Origin: Ophiosphaerella korrae
Lineage: Eukaryota; Ascomycota; Dothideomycetes; Pleosporales; Phaeosphaeriaceae
Reading direction: 5' to 3'
Assembly (NCBI GenBank): GCA_028456385.1
Contig: JALNQF010000149.1
Location: forward strand, 46,188 to 110,187
Length of the DNA stretch: 64,000 bases
Shown here: positions 44,300-56,523 of the stretch, piece after piece
Numbering within the stretch: position 1 is the first letter of the stretch
Layout of the letters: each line of letters starts with the position of its first letter
Notes under the pieces: model-generated
The model's input: the letters and a program-made list of their open reading frames with translations, nothing else
Database searches by the model: none
What the model was told of the DNA's origin: nothing
Program-made: the position numbers and the translations under genes

Positions 44300-44817
44300 C
44301 ACGAGTTCGTGAGATTTTCCAAGTTATTCAGTGAACAGAAACTTGATTCAGAGCTCCAAGAAAACAATGAGATTTTGAGGAAAAGTTTTTGGAGACCAAG
44401 CTCGATAAGATACGGATACACAGTTAGTATTCCAGCTTATCTGAGTAAGGGAAGTGTTCCGAACCCTGCATTCTTTAGCCTGTATTCCAGTAACCAGGTG
44501 GCCGCAAGGTGGACTGGGTTCTCGAATCGATACCATAACCAAATCCGAAATGCGAAAAGAACCTTGTTTGAAATGGGTCCGTTGGTCCGTGCCGGCCCGT
44601 ATGCAGTAAGCCACAGGCGTCTGCAGGCACCATTACCTAGGGGTCGCATTCGGCTCATGTAACCGAAAAAAAAAAATCAATCTGTTCAACGTTGTACGTA
44701 GGGTCACATTACTGCAGCCGCTCGTTCCACAGCAGTCCTTAGAAATTCAGAAGCAGTAGTACGTACATATTATGTTTCAACTTGAGGTACTCATGTAGCA
44801 AACTGAAAAACTGTCTT

Positions 44818-46289
44818 TTAAACTCGCCTCCAACGTTGCCCCCCCTTATGAATTCTGGCTATTGCAATAACAAGTCCACCGACAGTCATGACAATGCCTG
44901 CGAAAATGATCAAGTTTTGGAAGGTACCATAATGATCCTTGAAAGCTCCTTGAATGGGCAGACCAGTGAGAGCACTGAGCAAATTAGTGTGCAATATAAG
45001 CTGATTATCCCAAGGAATACTTACGCAACTGCGATGACCATAAGAAAGCTGCCAAGCTGGGGACCCAGTCTAGCAGTATCACCATCACATAGAGCTACGA
45101 TGCATGGTGTCATAAGGCTGACAAATCCACCACTAAGAGCACCGTAGACGGCACCGAAGCTGAGAAGGCCAGCATTGCTGGGATACTCGTTGACAGGTAA
45201 CCAGAAAGCCAAAATCGAGATACCAGATAATAGCCCAACAACCACCATCGTATTCATAGGACCCACTTTGTCGGCAATGCGACCCGGGACAATACGCCCA
45301 GGAATAGAAGCAGCACTTTTCACAGTCAGCACACTACTCAATTAGCCTACGGTAAATTCTTACTTTGCAACCGTAATGGTATATGGCGCTAGTCGCTCTG
45401 ACATGCCTCCCGCGGTTGCGGCTAGGGGCAAGTAGTTGAAAGGAGCAAATAATCCCCAGCTGAAGCATGTGAATATCAGTGCATTGTATTGCAAAAGAGG
45501 CACTTACATAATCAAGAAGCATCCGGCCGTGAATAGGAGCCAAGAAAAACTGGTAAATGGACTTGGTGCATTTTTGGCTCTTTGCTTGCGGCCTTGGGGT
45601 GGAAACGGCGCACTCGTTCCCGCCACAGCAAGTGCAAGAAGGAGACCAATGAAGAGACCAGTATAACGGACCGCCGCCGGAAATCCTTTCGAGTCAATAA
45701 TACGACTCACCATGATGGGGAAGATGACGCCACCAACACTACTTCCGCTTGCAACAATGCCGTTAGCTAGACCCCGACGAGTGCTGAACCACTGCCCAGT
45801 GGCGACTAAACCAGGCATAAACAGACCAGCCGCACCTAGTCCATAGCAGATGCCCTGAGCCAGGAAAACCTGATAATATCGGTCTGCTAGGCTAAGCATG
45901 AACAGTCCAAGTAAGGATATCACTGAAGAAGTCATAACCACTAGCCTCGGGCCATATACATCATTCAAAAGGGCAATGATTGGCCCAATAGCAAACATGA
46001 GGAAGATTTGAATTGTGATAATCCATGTAATCGCCGAGGAAGACTTGTGCCGAAGCAGCTGCGTCTCGTAATACTGCTGAAAGATGCCACAACTTTAATA
46101 CTGTTAGCGGTTAGGGGCCGTGGAGAATGTAATATGCACTAACGCATTCAAGAAACCGAAGGAGCTAAGCTGGCAGAGAAATCCAGCTCCAACACAAAGC
46201 CAAGCCCTAAGACCGCCGTTCGGAGGCTCCACAGGTGCAGTGGGTGTGGTGTCAGAGGCGCCCTCAGCTTTGCCGTGGTCTGCTGACAT
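44818..46289 (-). CDS. MFS transporter, monocarboxylate (MCT) type
   Basis: Five exons: 46289-46144, 46092-45508, 45459-45364, 45315-45025, 44974-44818, all GT-AG with 48-51-nt introns; 424 residues. A hydrophilic N-terminus (MSADHGKAEGASDTTPTAPV) precedes GGLRAWLCVGAGFLCQLSSF, and FGFLN-A-CGIFQQYYETQLL is the TM1 signature of fungal MCT-like carriers. Twelve hydrophobic helices can be traced, including FAIGPIIALLNDVYGPRLVV, GQWFSTRRGLANGIVASGSS and GRIVPGRIADKVGP. These carriers move monocarboxylates or, in gene clusters, export small metabolites. It is divergent from the O-methyltransferase with a 437-bp shared promoter, which suggests co-regulation. Confidence 0.93.
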
Positions 46290-46726
46290 GGTCTGAAATA
46301 TTGCCCGGTCCGAATGTAAGAACGAAGGGAGAATGAAGACGGTCCAAATATAATTGCTCCGGTGCAGGAGACTGCAGTCAATCCGAGCTGAGTCGGAAGG
46401 TGGTGATGAAGCTGAGGAGCGAGATGAAGTGGAAGGGAAGCATGGTTTATAAGGTATTTCATTGCAATGTTGATGTTGAAGTAAGGTCGGGTCAGGGTGG
46501 CGGCCCCGCGGCTCGCGCTTTCCTACTCGCGGTTCGCGCTTTCCTAAGTCCGAGTGTAACACCAGTCGCCCGATCCTGGCGGGCGATCCAATAAGCGGCC
46601 CCCACTAGTAGCGGCCAGGCACACGGCGTAACGGGCAAGGCGTAATAGCTTATGCTCTGCTTCCTGTTTAAGTAGAGCCGCTGACAGCCACAACAACACC
46701 ATCCATCAATTAGCAATACAGCAGCC
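46290..46726. promoter_or_regulatory. Shared divergent promoter with direct and inverted repeats
   Basis: Between the MFS and O-methyltransferase starts lie two direct copies of GCG-G-(C/T)TCGCGCTTTCCTA (46,508-46,525 and 46,529-46,546) and, 20 bp on, a perfect 7-bp inverted repeat TCGCCCG-7 bp-CGGGCGA (46,566-46,586). Symmetric CGG-type half sites are what Zn2Cys6 cluster regulators usually bind. The role is inferred. Confidence 0.5.
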
Positions 46727-48106
46727 ATGACTGGAGACAATATGCTCGCATCTCTAGAGCAACTACGAGACCTCATCTCCTCTTCAATCCATGTCCTGAA
46801 GCACAATGAGCAAGAGCTTCATGGAGTTCCTATTGAGCTGAATTCGCTTACCCCAAACCCAATCCACCAGTCAACCAATGGCGAGGTGCGTAAGGCTCTC
46901 AAAACAATCTCGAGCTCGGCGCAGATGCTGCGCGCCACAACGGACCCACAATCCTTTCTCAACGATATCCAAATGGGCTTTCACGATGGAACGTCGCTTC
47001 TTGTATGCGTTGAAGCCGATGTTGCCAACATTATCGACGACCGTGAAATGCACATCGACCAGATTGCTGCCGTGGCGGGCCTGGAAGCTGACAAGCTGGC
47101 CCGATACATGCGTAACATTGTAAACAGCCATGTCTTTCGTGAGACATCACCTGACATCTTCGCCAACAATTCGCTCTCCATTCTACTACGCGACAGTGGC
47201 AAGAGAGCACATGTTGCCCACTGCCTTGACCTAGTCCGCAAGAGCTCTTGTCGGGCCTGGGACGCCTTGACGCTACCAGAGTTCAGAAACACCAACGAAC
47301 TGAACAAAACAGCCTTCAATATTGCCTATAACACCAATATGAAGCTCTTCCAGTACATTTCTGAGGTAGAGCCTGAGATTGGAAAGCGAACGAAGGTCGC
47401 ATTTGCCAGCGGGACTAAGTCTAACACTGATGAATTCCTCGCTGTGTATCCCTGGTCACGTGAAGGAAGCGCGAAGATAGTTGACGTTGGCGGCGGAGTG
47501 GGAGGTGGCACAATGCCTGTGGTGAAAAAGTTCACTGATCTGAAACTCGTTGTACAAGATATTCCGGATACGCAGCCGAGCTTTGAGAAAGTAAGTTATT
47601 TGAGTAACGATCTTTACAGTTACTAATACTTGGTCCAGATTTGGAATGAGGAGTATTCCTCAGCCATAGCCGATGGTCGCGTGAGATTTGCAGTCCATGA
47701 CTTTTTTACACCCCAGACTGAAGATGCTGACATCTACTTCATGCGTCACGTTATCCATGACTGGCCAGATAATGAGGCAGTCAAGATCCTTTCCAATTGT
47801 GCAGCCCATATGAAATCATCCACAAAACTTCTTATTTGTGAGCATGTGGTCTTTCCCGCTTATCGCCCCGTGAGCGATTCTCGCGGTGAGAATGCGGAAG
47901 ATGACTTTATTGCTCCTCAGCCGCTCCTAGCGAACTGGGGAGCCGCCCACACTAGCAGGCTGGATTTACAGGTTCTGGCCTGCCTCAACGCCCGACAGCG
48001 TACCCAAGCACAGTACGTTGCCTTAGCCCGAAAATCGGGCCTAGAAGTTACAAAGTTTTGGCGGAATATGGGCCCACTCGTCATCATAGAATGTCTCAAA
48101 CCTTAG
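46727..48106 (+). CDS. SAM-dependent O-methyltransferase (plant/fungal COMT type)
   Basis: Two exons, 46727-47590 and 47639-48106, with a 48-nt GT-AG intron carrying a CTAAT branch; 443 residues. An N-terminal helical dimerisation/winged-helix region (MHIDQIAAVAGLEADKLARY, MRNIVNSHVFRET) is followed by the SAM-binding domain: motif I VDVGGGVGGGTM, the acidic loop LKLVVQDIP and the catalytic H in YFMRHVIHDWPDNEAVKIL, where the His deprotonates the hydroxyl substrate. The C-terminus QYVALARKSGLEVTKFW and IECLKP is typical. All catalytic elements are present. With the P450 and MFS genes it forms a likely tailoring/export set; substrate is unknown. Confidence 0.93.
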
Positions 48107-48936
48107 TTATTGAAAATCACGGCATTATGCTAAGCTATTACACAATATGCCAATACCTCATTACATTATATCCTGTGCTTGGAAATATGTGTTTTCACCT
48201 ATTTTATATATAACAGTAATTCGGGCATGCAGTTGTGGAGCCTCAGATAGGTGAAAGGATAAATTCTTCACATATCACATCGCCATCTATTTCTGTGTTT
48301 GAATGGTAAAACTAATTCGGCGAGATACGGGAATGAATGAAAACTCAAACGTGCTGTCGTGACGTTGTAACGTTAATTCACAGGTATCCTGTGTTACCAG
48401 TAATCTTACGCCACAGGCAGCGCTGGTTGATTCTACAAAACCTAAAGGTTACAGTACAGAATTCCTTGGATAAGTGAATATTCAGCTAGTGCTAGTGTGA
48501 GATCACTCAGCTGAGGACCATCATATATTTTCCCGAGTAATACGACTTCCGTGTCCTCTGATACGCGGAAGGGTGGGACCGTATTCACTTCCCGAATCCA
48601 TTTACATGGTTAGCACGGTCCGCTTACAGGGCCTCCGCCATTTGCACTACTCAATTCGTCAAGATTCAGCTTCTTCGCTGAGTAGAACTGGCCGAACGGT
48701 GTGGATGCAGTGTCATCTACAGGAGCTACTATAATACCCGATCGTATTGAGGACTTACTAATTTTTCTTGGTATTTATCTCTGGTTGAATGTCTTGCTTC
48801 ACCCGGGAATAGCTTAAGTATCGGAGTACTTACAAGTTTATCCACCTTCTCATAGTCATTTTATCTGTAAGCTCACAAATTTAGCTTCGTTCCTGTGGCG
48901 AACAGTACCTCAAGGTGCCATATCTTCGGTATCATC
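48107..48936. other. Gene-free, AT-richer intergenic region
   Basis: About 830 bp without a supported gene. It contains the 3' end of the O-methyltransferase gene and the promoter of the following plus-strand gene. No repeats were recognised. Confidence 0.45.
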
Positions 48937-50760
48937 ATGTCAACATTTTTGTTCCCTGCTGGCAAACACAATAAACTGAGCTTCACTGCTCGTCACAAGC
49001 CAATAGCCCTGCCAAGACAAATTGTCCATATTGTTCGAGCTGCTACTGATTCGGCCGAGGCTTTGAAACTTTTCGTAGACTTAGTTTCAGAAACAGACGG
49101 CGACATCCGATCTCCTGGTTTCCTCGCTTTCGATGCTCACGTTGGCGATACATCTTGCCAGCTTCGGGCATGTATGTTGCTAGAACTAGTCAACCGATAC
49201 AGGCGTATCGAATCCTCCTCAACGCAATTTAGCCAGATCAAAGAAGCTATCAAGCACCTTGAGCAAGTTGCTGATGACGCTCGCAGCTTGGGCGAAAGGT
49301 TTTGCGCTCTTGATGTTGTCAAAGGGCGCACGGAAGAGTTGGGTATTTCGAAATTTGGTTTATCCATCGAAGAGCTGCTTCAAAAACTCGGATGGCTGGA
49401 AGGGAATACGGCAATACCAAGTCCTCTCTGCTCATCATCTACGACATCACTCTCTGATAGCCTATCTTCTAACAAGTCTTCCAACCAAACTAATGACGAA
49501 ACGGATAAAGGCACTTCAACTGCACCTTCCAGTGTCCTGACTACACAATCACTTGACACGAATGAGCAGCGCAAATTAGCATCACCATTCTCCGCTCCTG
49601 TAACTTCGGAATACTGGATGCCCTGGAATCTGAACCAGGTTGTCCATTTCATCGTGTATTGCTATGTACTTTCCAAGTACAAAGAATTTGTTATCCGACC
49701 CACCGTCTATGGTGCAAGCATTAAGCCCGAGCTTGCTCTTCAAATTGGCCAAAAGCTGATGAATATAACTTTTCCTACGGTTTATCAGCCCCCGACGAAA
49801 AAGCCTATCGAACAAGAGTTTCATGCACTGCAGGGTTATCTTTCTGAGCTGAGCTGTGCCTGGTTGACGTTGAAGTCAAAGATGTTTTACCCTGATAGAC
49901 AAGTCATGACAAGGTAAGTATCTGGATCTGGCTAATAGACTACACTTTTCTAATGTACCTGGAGCCTCCTCGAAAAGTCTTCGCGGACAAGCGTGAAAGG
50001 TGTCACTTCAGTGTCTGCCTATCTCGGTTACTTGGTGCTTCGCGAGCTATGGGCTCAGACAAGCACGCCAATCATTGTCGTTTCCAGGAGGTTTTGCTCA
50101 TCTGGTAAGTTCTTTTTGCCGAGCTTAAGTGATAAAAGTTGAACAACTCCAGGCTTTCACGTAAATGTATTCAAAGCTACACTTAGTGTCAGCGACCACA
50201 GTATTGATGAGGATCTTGAATCTGTCATCCGACAGAACATCTCTTGGCATTTAACTCATATCACGGGAAACTCGCTCGAGAATTTGCGTGCATCTTTGGA
50301 CCCTCACCTATATATTTCTGGTAATAGTATTGATGGGGAAACAAGCACCTACCTAGAGCGCCTCCCCAACGCACAGCCTCACACTGAGAGTAACTGTGCT
50401 GACAACCTGCAACATTGCAATAACATGCTAAAGGTTGACCAAGATAGAATCACTCTGTCTATATTTGCCGATCATCGGCATTACGCCTTCCCACTTCATG
50501 GGGAGGAGGAACGACTTGGCGAAGAAGCTGTAGTTCGTCAAATTATGGATGATGTTAGTCCAGGACTATCGCAGTGGTGGAAGACATCCAAAGATGAAGC
50601 ACAAAAACTTGGGACAGGGCATTCTTTAAGAACTTTCATGTGGCAACATGTTGCGCTTGAGAGACCTGGAAAACTGCTTCGACTTTTGGAAGAAGCTGAT
50701 AAACCGATCATTCTAAATTCACCTGTGATAGACTGGGAGTCTCTGGTTGAGAAGAAATGA
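48937..50760 (+). CDS. Uncharacterised 574-residue protein
   Basis: Three exons, 48937-49913, 49965-50104 and 50153-50760, joined by GT-AG introns (51 and 48 nt) that keep the frame; start at the ATG of MSTFLFPAGKHNKLSFTARH. I recognise no domain. Visible: helix-rich N-terminal half (IRSPGFLAFDAHVGDTSC, FSQIKEAIKHLEQVADDARS), a Ser/Thr-rich spacer (~165-215), a hydrophobic stretch QVVHFIVYCYVLSKYKEFVI and a C-terminal half with WHLTHITGNSLENLRASLD and WWKTSKDEAQKLGTG. Intact introns and frame over 1.8 kb suggest a real gene even though it lies at the edge of a repeat-rich region with lower GC than the housekeeping blocks. Accessory or lineage-specific origin is likely. Confidence 0.6.
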
Positions 50761-52247
50761 AATAACGCCTAGAATGTGGACCCCCACCAGGTCGACGCTT
50801 ATGCTTCCAGCATTACACAGTGGATTGTGGGACGTATGGTTAAGTTTCCTAGGTCCATATATTCTAAGATTGCTGTTGAGTCTGGAGGAGCGATTAAAAA
50901 ATAAGTTGAGCAGACTTTAGAACCCCATTTTAGTTCTTCCCAAGCTTTTGACTAGGGAAGAACAGCCGGTAAAATACATAAGGATCCGTAGATATCTAGC
51001 GTTTAGTGAAGGCCAATAACCAAAGCTAAAGGATCATCAGGTCATTCATAACCTCACAATGATTTAAATATCCACTACTATATATGTATATGGATGTGAA
51101 AGTCTTTGAGGTTCCAAATTGAAGTGTTATAAACATGAATCATAGATTATCAAGGATGCCGTATGACGAATCATCCCGAACGCAAAGAAACTTAGTAACT
51201 CTTTCGACTGGCCTAACTTATGTTAGTACAAATCTTGAAAGTTACAAATACTTTGCCCAATCAAGGAGCTGCCATGTCGAGGTGCTTTGACAGTTACCAA
51301 ATACGGAAAGTGACTCAACCTCAGCAACAAGGGCAACAGTTGTAGGTGCAGTCACAGCGATTGCAATGAGTATCACAACAGTGACAATTAATTTTTTTTG
51401 TTTTAATACAGAAATGGGAAGAGAAAATCGTAATTCGGTGGAATTGTACTGAGTGAGTTAACTATTGGAAAAGTGCTTTGTTCGTTACGAATTAGGCCTT
51501 GCGCAGGTATCCTCTGCAATTCAGCACGAATCAATTTATCCATTCTAGCTCCTCAAACGGAAAATTACATTGGCTTACCTACAATCTCCTCTCGCGGTGG
51601 TACAACCGGATGGCATCTGTTCTACAGACAAAATAAATTGTTATTTTTGGAGCAATATATATACTTGGACGATATGACAAGTACGTAACGCGGTTGTGCA
51701 TCTATCCTTAGGTTAGGGCGAGATTTTATAATAACAAACAAAGTAATAAATACGACGTATCTAACATCGATTTGGTTATGGGTGCCAAGTTTGCGCAAGG
51801 TTCACGTATTTCATACATGGTTAACCGCGACACGTGTTTCGTGAGGAAGAACAGATGATCTGATTTTCCATTACAGGGGCTGAGGCCTGGTTCTTATGTC
51901 GGCGTGCAAATGCAAAAAGAAGACGTTAAAATTATATTTAATCTCCAATGTTAGACTTAGTTTATCATTTGAAATAGGGTGAACATTTTCTTAGAGGCTC
52001 TTTGAGCCTGTCGCATAATCATACATTAGTTCTTTCAGCAGGTTTGAAACGAATGACTGATTTCCATCACTTTTATGATAGATTTCTTTTTCTTTTTCGC
52101 ATTACAAACATTAGCAGCCTATCCGTCCCTTGCGATTCTTGTCCTTTGCACATATGCAAACAGCGTAATTGCTACAGAGGATATATTATGTATTTCATCA
52201 TTCATAGATGCTCTTGCGATATCAAAATATCCTGAAGAGCGTCAAGT
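50761..52247. other. Gene-poor AT-rich region
   Basis: About 1.5 kb with no supported gene. GC is low and frames are short. No transposon ends were recognised. It lies between the uncharacterised gene and the aldehyde dehydrogenase fragment. Confidence 0.45.
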
Positions 52248-52831
52248 TCACACGATAGAATTTCCGGCAGCTAGAGCAGGCGCGATTTTCTTCACAGCAA
52301 TCAACATTAGATGATTGAATAGAGTTATCTGCGCAACAACACCAAGCGGCACGCGGTCGATCCAGTTGTGTAGTTTGCCCATTGTCGGCATAACCGAACG
52401 TTCCTCCGTCCTAATGAGAGATGCATAGTATTTGAACCATTTAACCAGTGTCGGAACCTGTGCATTCATTTCCCGCACTGCTCGACCAGTCTGACGAACT
52501 TCCAGCTCAATTAGCTTCGGGAGATCTCTGGTCAATAGCGCCGCAATGCGGTCCAGCGTGTCAGCTCGCATATGACGTGGAGCTTTCGACCATACGCCCG
52601 ATTTGAAGGCTTCGTATGCCACTTTGACTGTTTTTACCACATCTTCAGGCGATTCAGCATGGCAATGGGCAAATATCTCTCCCGTGGCGGGGTCTTCAAT
52701 CGCAAGTCTGTTACGAATCAGAGAAAAAGAATACTCAAAATGAAGGGTACCTTAACTAACTGATTCGCACTGCCCTCAACCTCTCTGCCTGCTACCCACA
52801 TTAAGTACGTTTCGTTGTTCATACCCATCAT
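52248..52831 (-). pseudogene. Aldehyde dehydrogenase, N-terminal fragment only
   Basis: A short first exon (ATG at 52,831 or 52,828; MGMNNETYLMWVAGREVEGS) is joined by a GT-AG intron (~52,706-52,752) to the frame that ends at 52,248. It encodes the start of an aldehyde dehydrogenase: EDPATGEIFAHCHAESPEDV, AYEAFKSGVWSKAPRHMRAD, the helix RIAALLTRDLPKLIELEV and GVVAQITLFNHLMLIAVKKI-APALAAGNSIV. After that the expected V-V-K-P-S-E segment is replaced by unrelated AT-rich sequence and a stop, so about 300 residues including the catalytic Cys/Glu are missing. The two Leu in QITLFNHLMLIA stand where Pro is usual (CCN-to-CTN changes), consistent with mild RIP. Confidence 0.8.
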
Positions 52832-55229
52832 CACTGGACCAACATCAAAAGTCTTTACGCGACTAAGAAGAGATCAGGCGGGGCACCTGCGCCAGCGTCT
52901 AGATGTTTTCGGTGCTGGACTAGCGCCTTGGTGAGAATACAAAGAATTCTCTGCTCCCTGTATGTCAACGTTTCAGCAACTTGACTCAGTATATAGTATG
53001 ATAAAGAACAGTTGTTCTTTAACAAGAAACTTCAAGGTTGAAAGTACTGTTGAAGTCGACATATTCAATATCTGTAAATTCTGATTTTTCTACCTGGCAG
53101 GTTCTCAAAGATGAAGCACGTCTATCTCCAAACGATAATATATCAGGCAGTATTATTATGTTTCAATGGGCTTTGATAAATTGCTAAACGGCCTTTTTGT
53201 ATTCCTCAAATCTACTAGGGACATAGAGATTTTTGGATGCAGATTGAGACAAAACACCACGACTAAATTTCAATTTGAAAGTTAAAAACCACGACTACAA
53301 TCTGAGAAATAACTTGTAACTAAATCGCCCAATTGGAACCCCTTTCCATAACCCCTTAGAGCTATGATAGCTTTCACCTCGGATCTAGATTCTGCACCAT
53401 TATAATATTGACTTTGGTGCATTCTTCAAGTATTTGCGTGGTAAGTCAGCGCCCCGCCGCAAGCATCACAGTATCTATAAATACTCATGAAGTGCAACGT
53501 AACTCCCGGGCAAGCTTTGGGTTCTGAAAAACGGGCAGCAGCTATGGGGCAGTGATTAACACTGCTTTCTATCACGTGGTTGCACGCAAATACAAGACGA
53601 GTTTTATCGCACATATTTCTGTTAAGTGAGCTCTATAACCTGAAGGAGAGATAAAAGAAGCAAGGGCTAAACCGATGACTTACCTAGCTTGTTTTAATCA
53701 GAGGGGGTGCGATACCCAAGTTCTAAATTCTGTAATACGTTGGCTTTCGCGGTAGGAAGAATACGTGGTTTACTAGCGAGACCAACAATCTTTGGTGATC
53801 TAAAGTGATTGATAGAGTATATTTTGGTAGCTTATTGCTGAATATTTATACGTCTTCTATGTGAGTCACTATGAATGACTGGCGATCGGCATATGTAAAC
53901 ACGTCAAAACAATGTTAATTACGCCTTAATCTTGGCTTTGTGCATGCCTTCCAGAGCTTTGATTGATTTATGTGAACAAATTATGAACTCTTCCTAAATT
54001 TATCCACAGTGTGAGTAATTATTTCTCTGAATCGTGAATTAGGTGAGCGAATATGATTCTTCATCAGAGTCCAACTCATGGTCCCTATTCGTAGTTAAAT
54101 TATCGTAGTCTCAATCAGCGTGTCCAAATCTCGCACCACAACTGAAGTAAAGACTATTGTGTATCAATTTATAATAAAAGGTTACTTATTATTTGAAAGG
54201 AAATTGAGCTATACCCCGGCACACTAGGCAACCATGTTCATTGTGCAATAATGATGAAACTGAGATATTTGTGAGACATTACAAAAGCATCAGTAATTAG
54301 AAAATACTTACACTGCCTGGTTTTACTCTTTTTTCTTATTCCGATTATGAGTCGTGGAACTTTCGACGTAAGTTATCACAACCGTATCAATATTTCGCGT
54401 CTCGCTTTTAGGACGTTAATACCGTGCTACTAAAATATAACCTGCAGTGATATTGACACTTCTCTGAAGCATAATGATAACATGAAAGGCTGAAAACCTT
54501 AATAATCTCACGTTAGAGGCCACTTTATTCATCATCTGTGGGTAAGATAAAGCTGATAATGCGGTACGGTTCTAATTCAAAGTATATCAAGTATGGACCT
54601 AACCATTCAAAAGCGTGAGTGACAGCGAAAATATATTAAGGAGACGTGATCTGATCAGGCTTTGACAATATACAGAGAATCGTTCGGCATAAGAACATTA
54701 CCAATACAACAGACATTCATTCGTAAACTGAATCAATATGAAGTAAATACAATCAGAAAGCAGAATCCGCGACAACCCTAAACCTGGCCGGATCCCCTTT
54801 GCATCCCCATCCACTCTCCATGCCTTCATTCCTCTGCTCTTCTCCTACCGCTACACAGGCCGCGTAGCAAGGTATTTTTCAAACTAGGTTTCATGACCAA
54901 TATATGTGAACCTCTCGCACGCCAGTGAAGCACATAATGTTTATAACTGCTAGCTATTGAGGAGTGAACCGGTAGATAGAAGTGGTGGTCTGTATTTATT
55001 GGTGATGATGAGCGTGGGGAGCTTGGGAAATGAGGATAAGTTATCGAATACCTTTGATGTATATGTTTATGGTGGAGAATGAGGCTCCATAATTGTCTTC
55101 TGGCTTTCAGCTTTGCGAGAATCTCTGTACAGGGCAAAGACATGACTTTGCCACAACCTCTACTGTTTCTTCCGCGTGAATGTTGACAATAGTTGCGTTT
55201 GTACAAAATGCAACATTTCAGTTGGCATA
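52832..55229. other. Gene-poor AT-rich region
   Basis: About 2.4 kb. Apart from the small frame at 53,426-53,614 I see no gene, no clear repeat and no transposon terminus. Probably mutated, ancient repeat or intergenic sequence at the approach to the transposon nest. Confidence 0.45.
53426..53614 (-). CDS. Small cysteine-containing ORF, 62 codons
   Basis: ATG-initiated (MCDKTRLVFACNHVIESSVN), with cysteines spaced M-C, A-C-N-H, H-C-P, A-C-P-G-V and C-D-A-C. The pattern (C...C-x-H...HCP...ACPG...CxxC) recalls a recurring class of small fungal zinc-binding-like hypothetical proteins. It may be a full small gene or one exon; no signal peptide. It is isolated in AT-rich DNA, so a remnant is possible. 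Confidence 0.35.
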   Translation of the reverse strand: MCDKTRLVFACNHVIESSVNHCPIAAARFSEPKACPGVTLHFMSIYRYCDACGGALTYHANT

Positions 55230-56096
55230 ACGTGGTTGGTAAGCGAGTTGCGCACGCAAGCGAGTTGCGCACCCAACCAACTTTGCGCACCCATCTTATC
55301 TCATTGTATAATGGCTCCACGCTGTACGCGTCAATTGCCTTCAAACGAAGCAGATATCTAGATTGCTATCTTATCTATTAAATTAAGTCAAATTACAAGT
55401 AATCGAAAGGCAGCTAAAGTCTACAATGTTGTTGAATCAACGCTACGTAACCGACGCGCTGGTATGGCTGCCCAACGCGATTGCCAGCCCAACTCGAAGA
55501 AACTCAGCCAGCTAGAGGAGGAGGTAATAGTTGAGTATATTCTTAATCTAGATTCTCGTGGTTTTGCCCCAACTCTGGCTGCTGTGCGTAAGATGGCTAA
55601 TAAGCTACTAGCTATCCGTGACGCGCCACTAGTTGGGCAGAAGTGGCTAGCTAACTTTGTCAAGCGTACAGACAGTCTTACGACGCGTTTCAATTGTCTA
55701 TATAATAGGCAGCGAGCCTTATATAAAGACCTAGCTACTATAAGTAGCTAGTTTAAGATAGTGCAGCATACAAGGGCTATATATAGGATAGCTAATAAGG
55801 ACGTCTATAACTTTAACGAGGCTAGCTTTATAATAGGTAAGATTACAACTTAGCTTGTTATAACAAGGTCAGAGAGGAGAGGTAGGCTAAAGGCTATCTA
55901 GCCTAGCAATCGTAAGTAGGTAACAGCAATTGCTGCAATTAATACTACTAGCTAGGTAGTCCTACTATTCCTTATCTTTGCTAGCAAGTCCTACCTTTCT
56001 ACTTAGTACGAGGAAGACTGTATCCTATAAGACTAGGCTATTAGAATTAGCGAAAATAGCTAGACAACAGATAAGCTAGCTATTAACTAGCTTAAG
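55230..56096 (+). mobile_element. Fot1/pogo-type transposon, left part (RIP-mutated transposase)
   Basis: A TA (55,228-55,229) is followed by ACGTGGTTGGTAAGCGAGTT, similar in start to the other Fot1-type element at 21.9 kb, with a repeated GCGAGTTGCGCAC inside the terminus. The transposase begins at ATG 55,311 (MAPRCTRQLPSNEADI) and reads in one frame with TAG stops: HTH region NRKAAKVYNVVESTLRNRRA, CENP-B-type DNA-binding LEEEVIVEYILNLDSRGFAP and WLANFVKRTDSLTTRFN, then the start of the DDE domain. Nearly all stops stand where Trp or Gln is expected. The frame is cut at 56,096 by the LTR retrotransposon. Confidence 0.85.
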
Positions 56097-56523
56097 TGTT
56101 ACAGGTGTAACAGAAGAAATCGAGATAGAGCCAATCAGTCCCAACTCGGATGCTGACGAAGCATAGGACGAGCGGGGTAATAATCTCGATTAGGAGACTA
56201 CACATAACTAGGACACCTAGGGTAATCTATAATCTGTAGATTCTTAGCATCTACGGATTATAGATTAAGACGATCTGCAATCTATTAGTCTTAGCAACTA
56301 CAAATTACAGATTACAACAAGTATATAGTTAACAGGATGCGCATTACTAGGATAGTATTAGTAATTTAATCCCTTAACTATAGAACGCTAATACGAGATA
56401 GTTACAAAACATCTTCTATTATTTATAGTTATTATAGATTACCTTATAAGCTTTTACTATTACCTTATAATCTACTAACTCCTAATATAGGCGCTTATAG
56501 TTAATAATAGGCAGCTAGTAATA
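56097..56523 (+). repeat. 5' LTR of the chromovirus
   Basis: 427 bp, starting TGTTACAGGTGTAACAG and ending GCTAGTAATA (original CA end mutated to TA). It retains many C and G bases that are T and A in the 3' copy, so it is the less mutated of the two. Confidence 0.92.

Noticed and set aside
54826..55344. 172-codon minus-strand frame upstream of the pogo element
   Set aside because: Overlaps the transposon terminus, has no motif and shows random-like composition.
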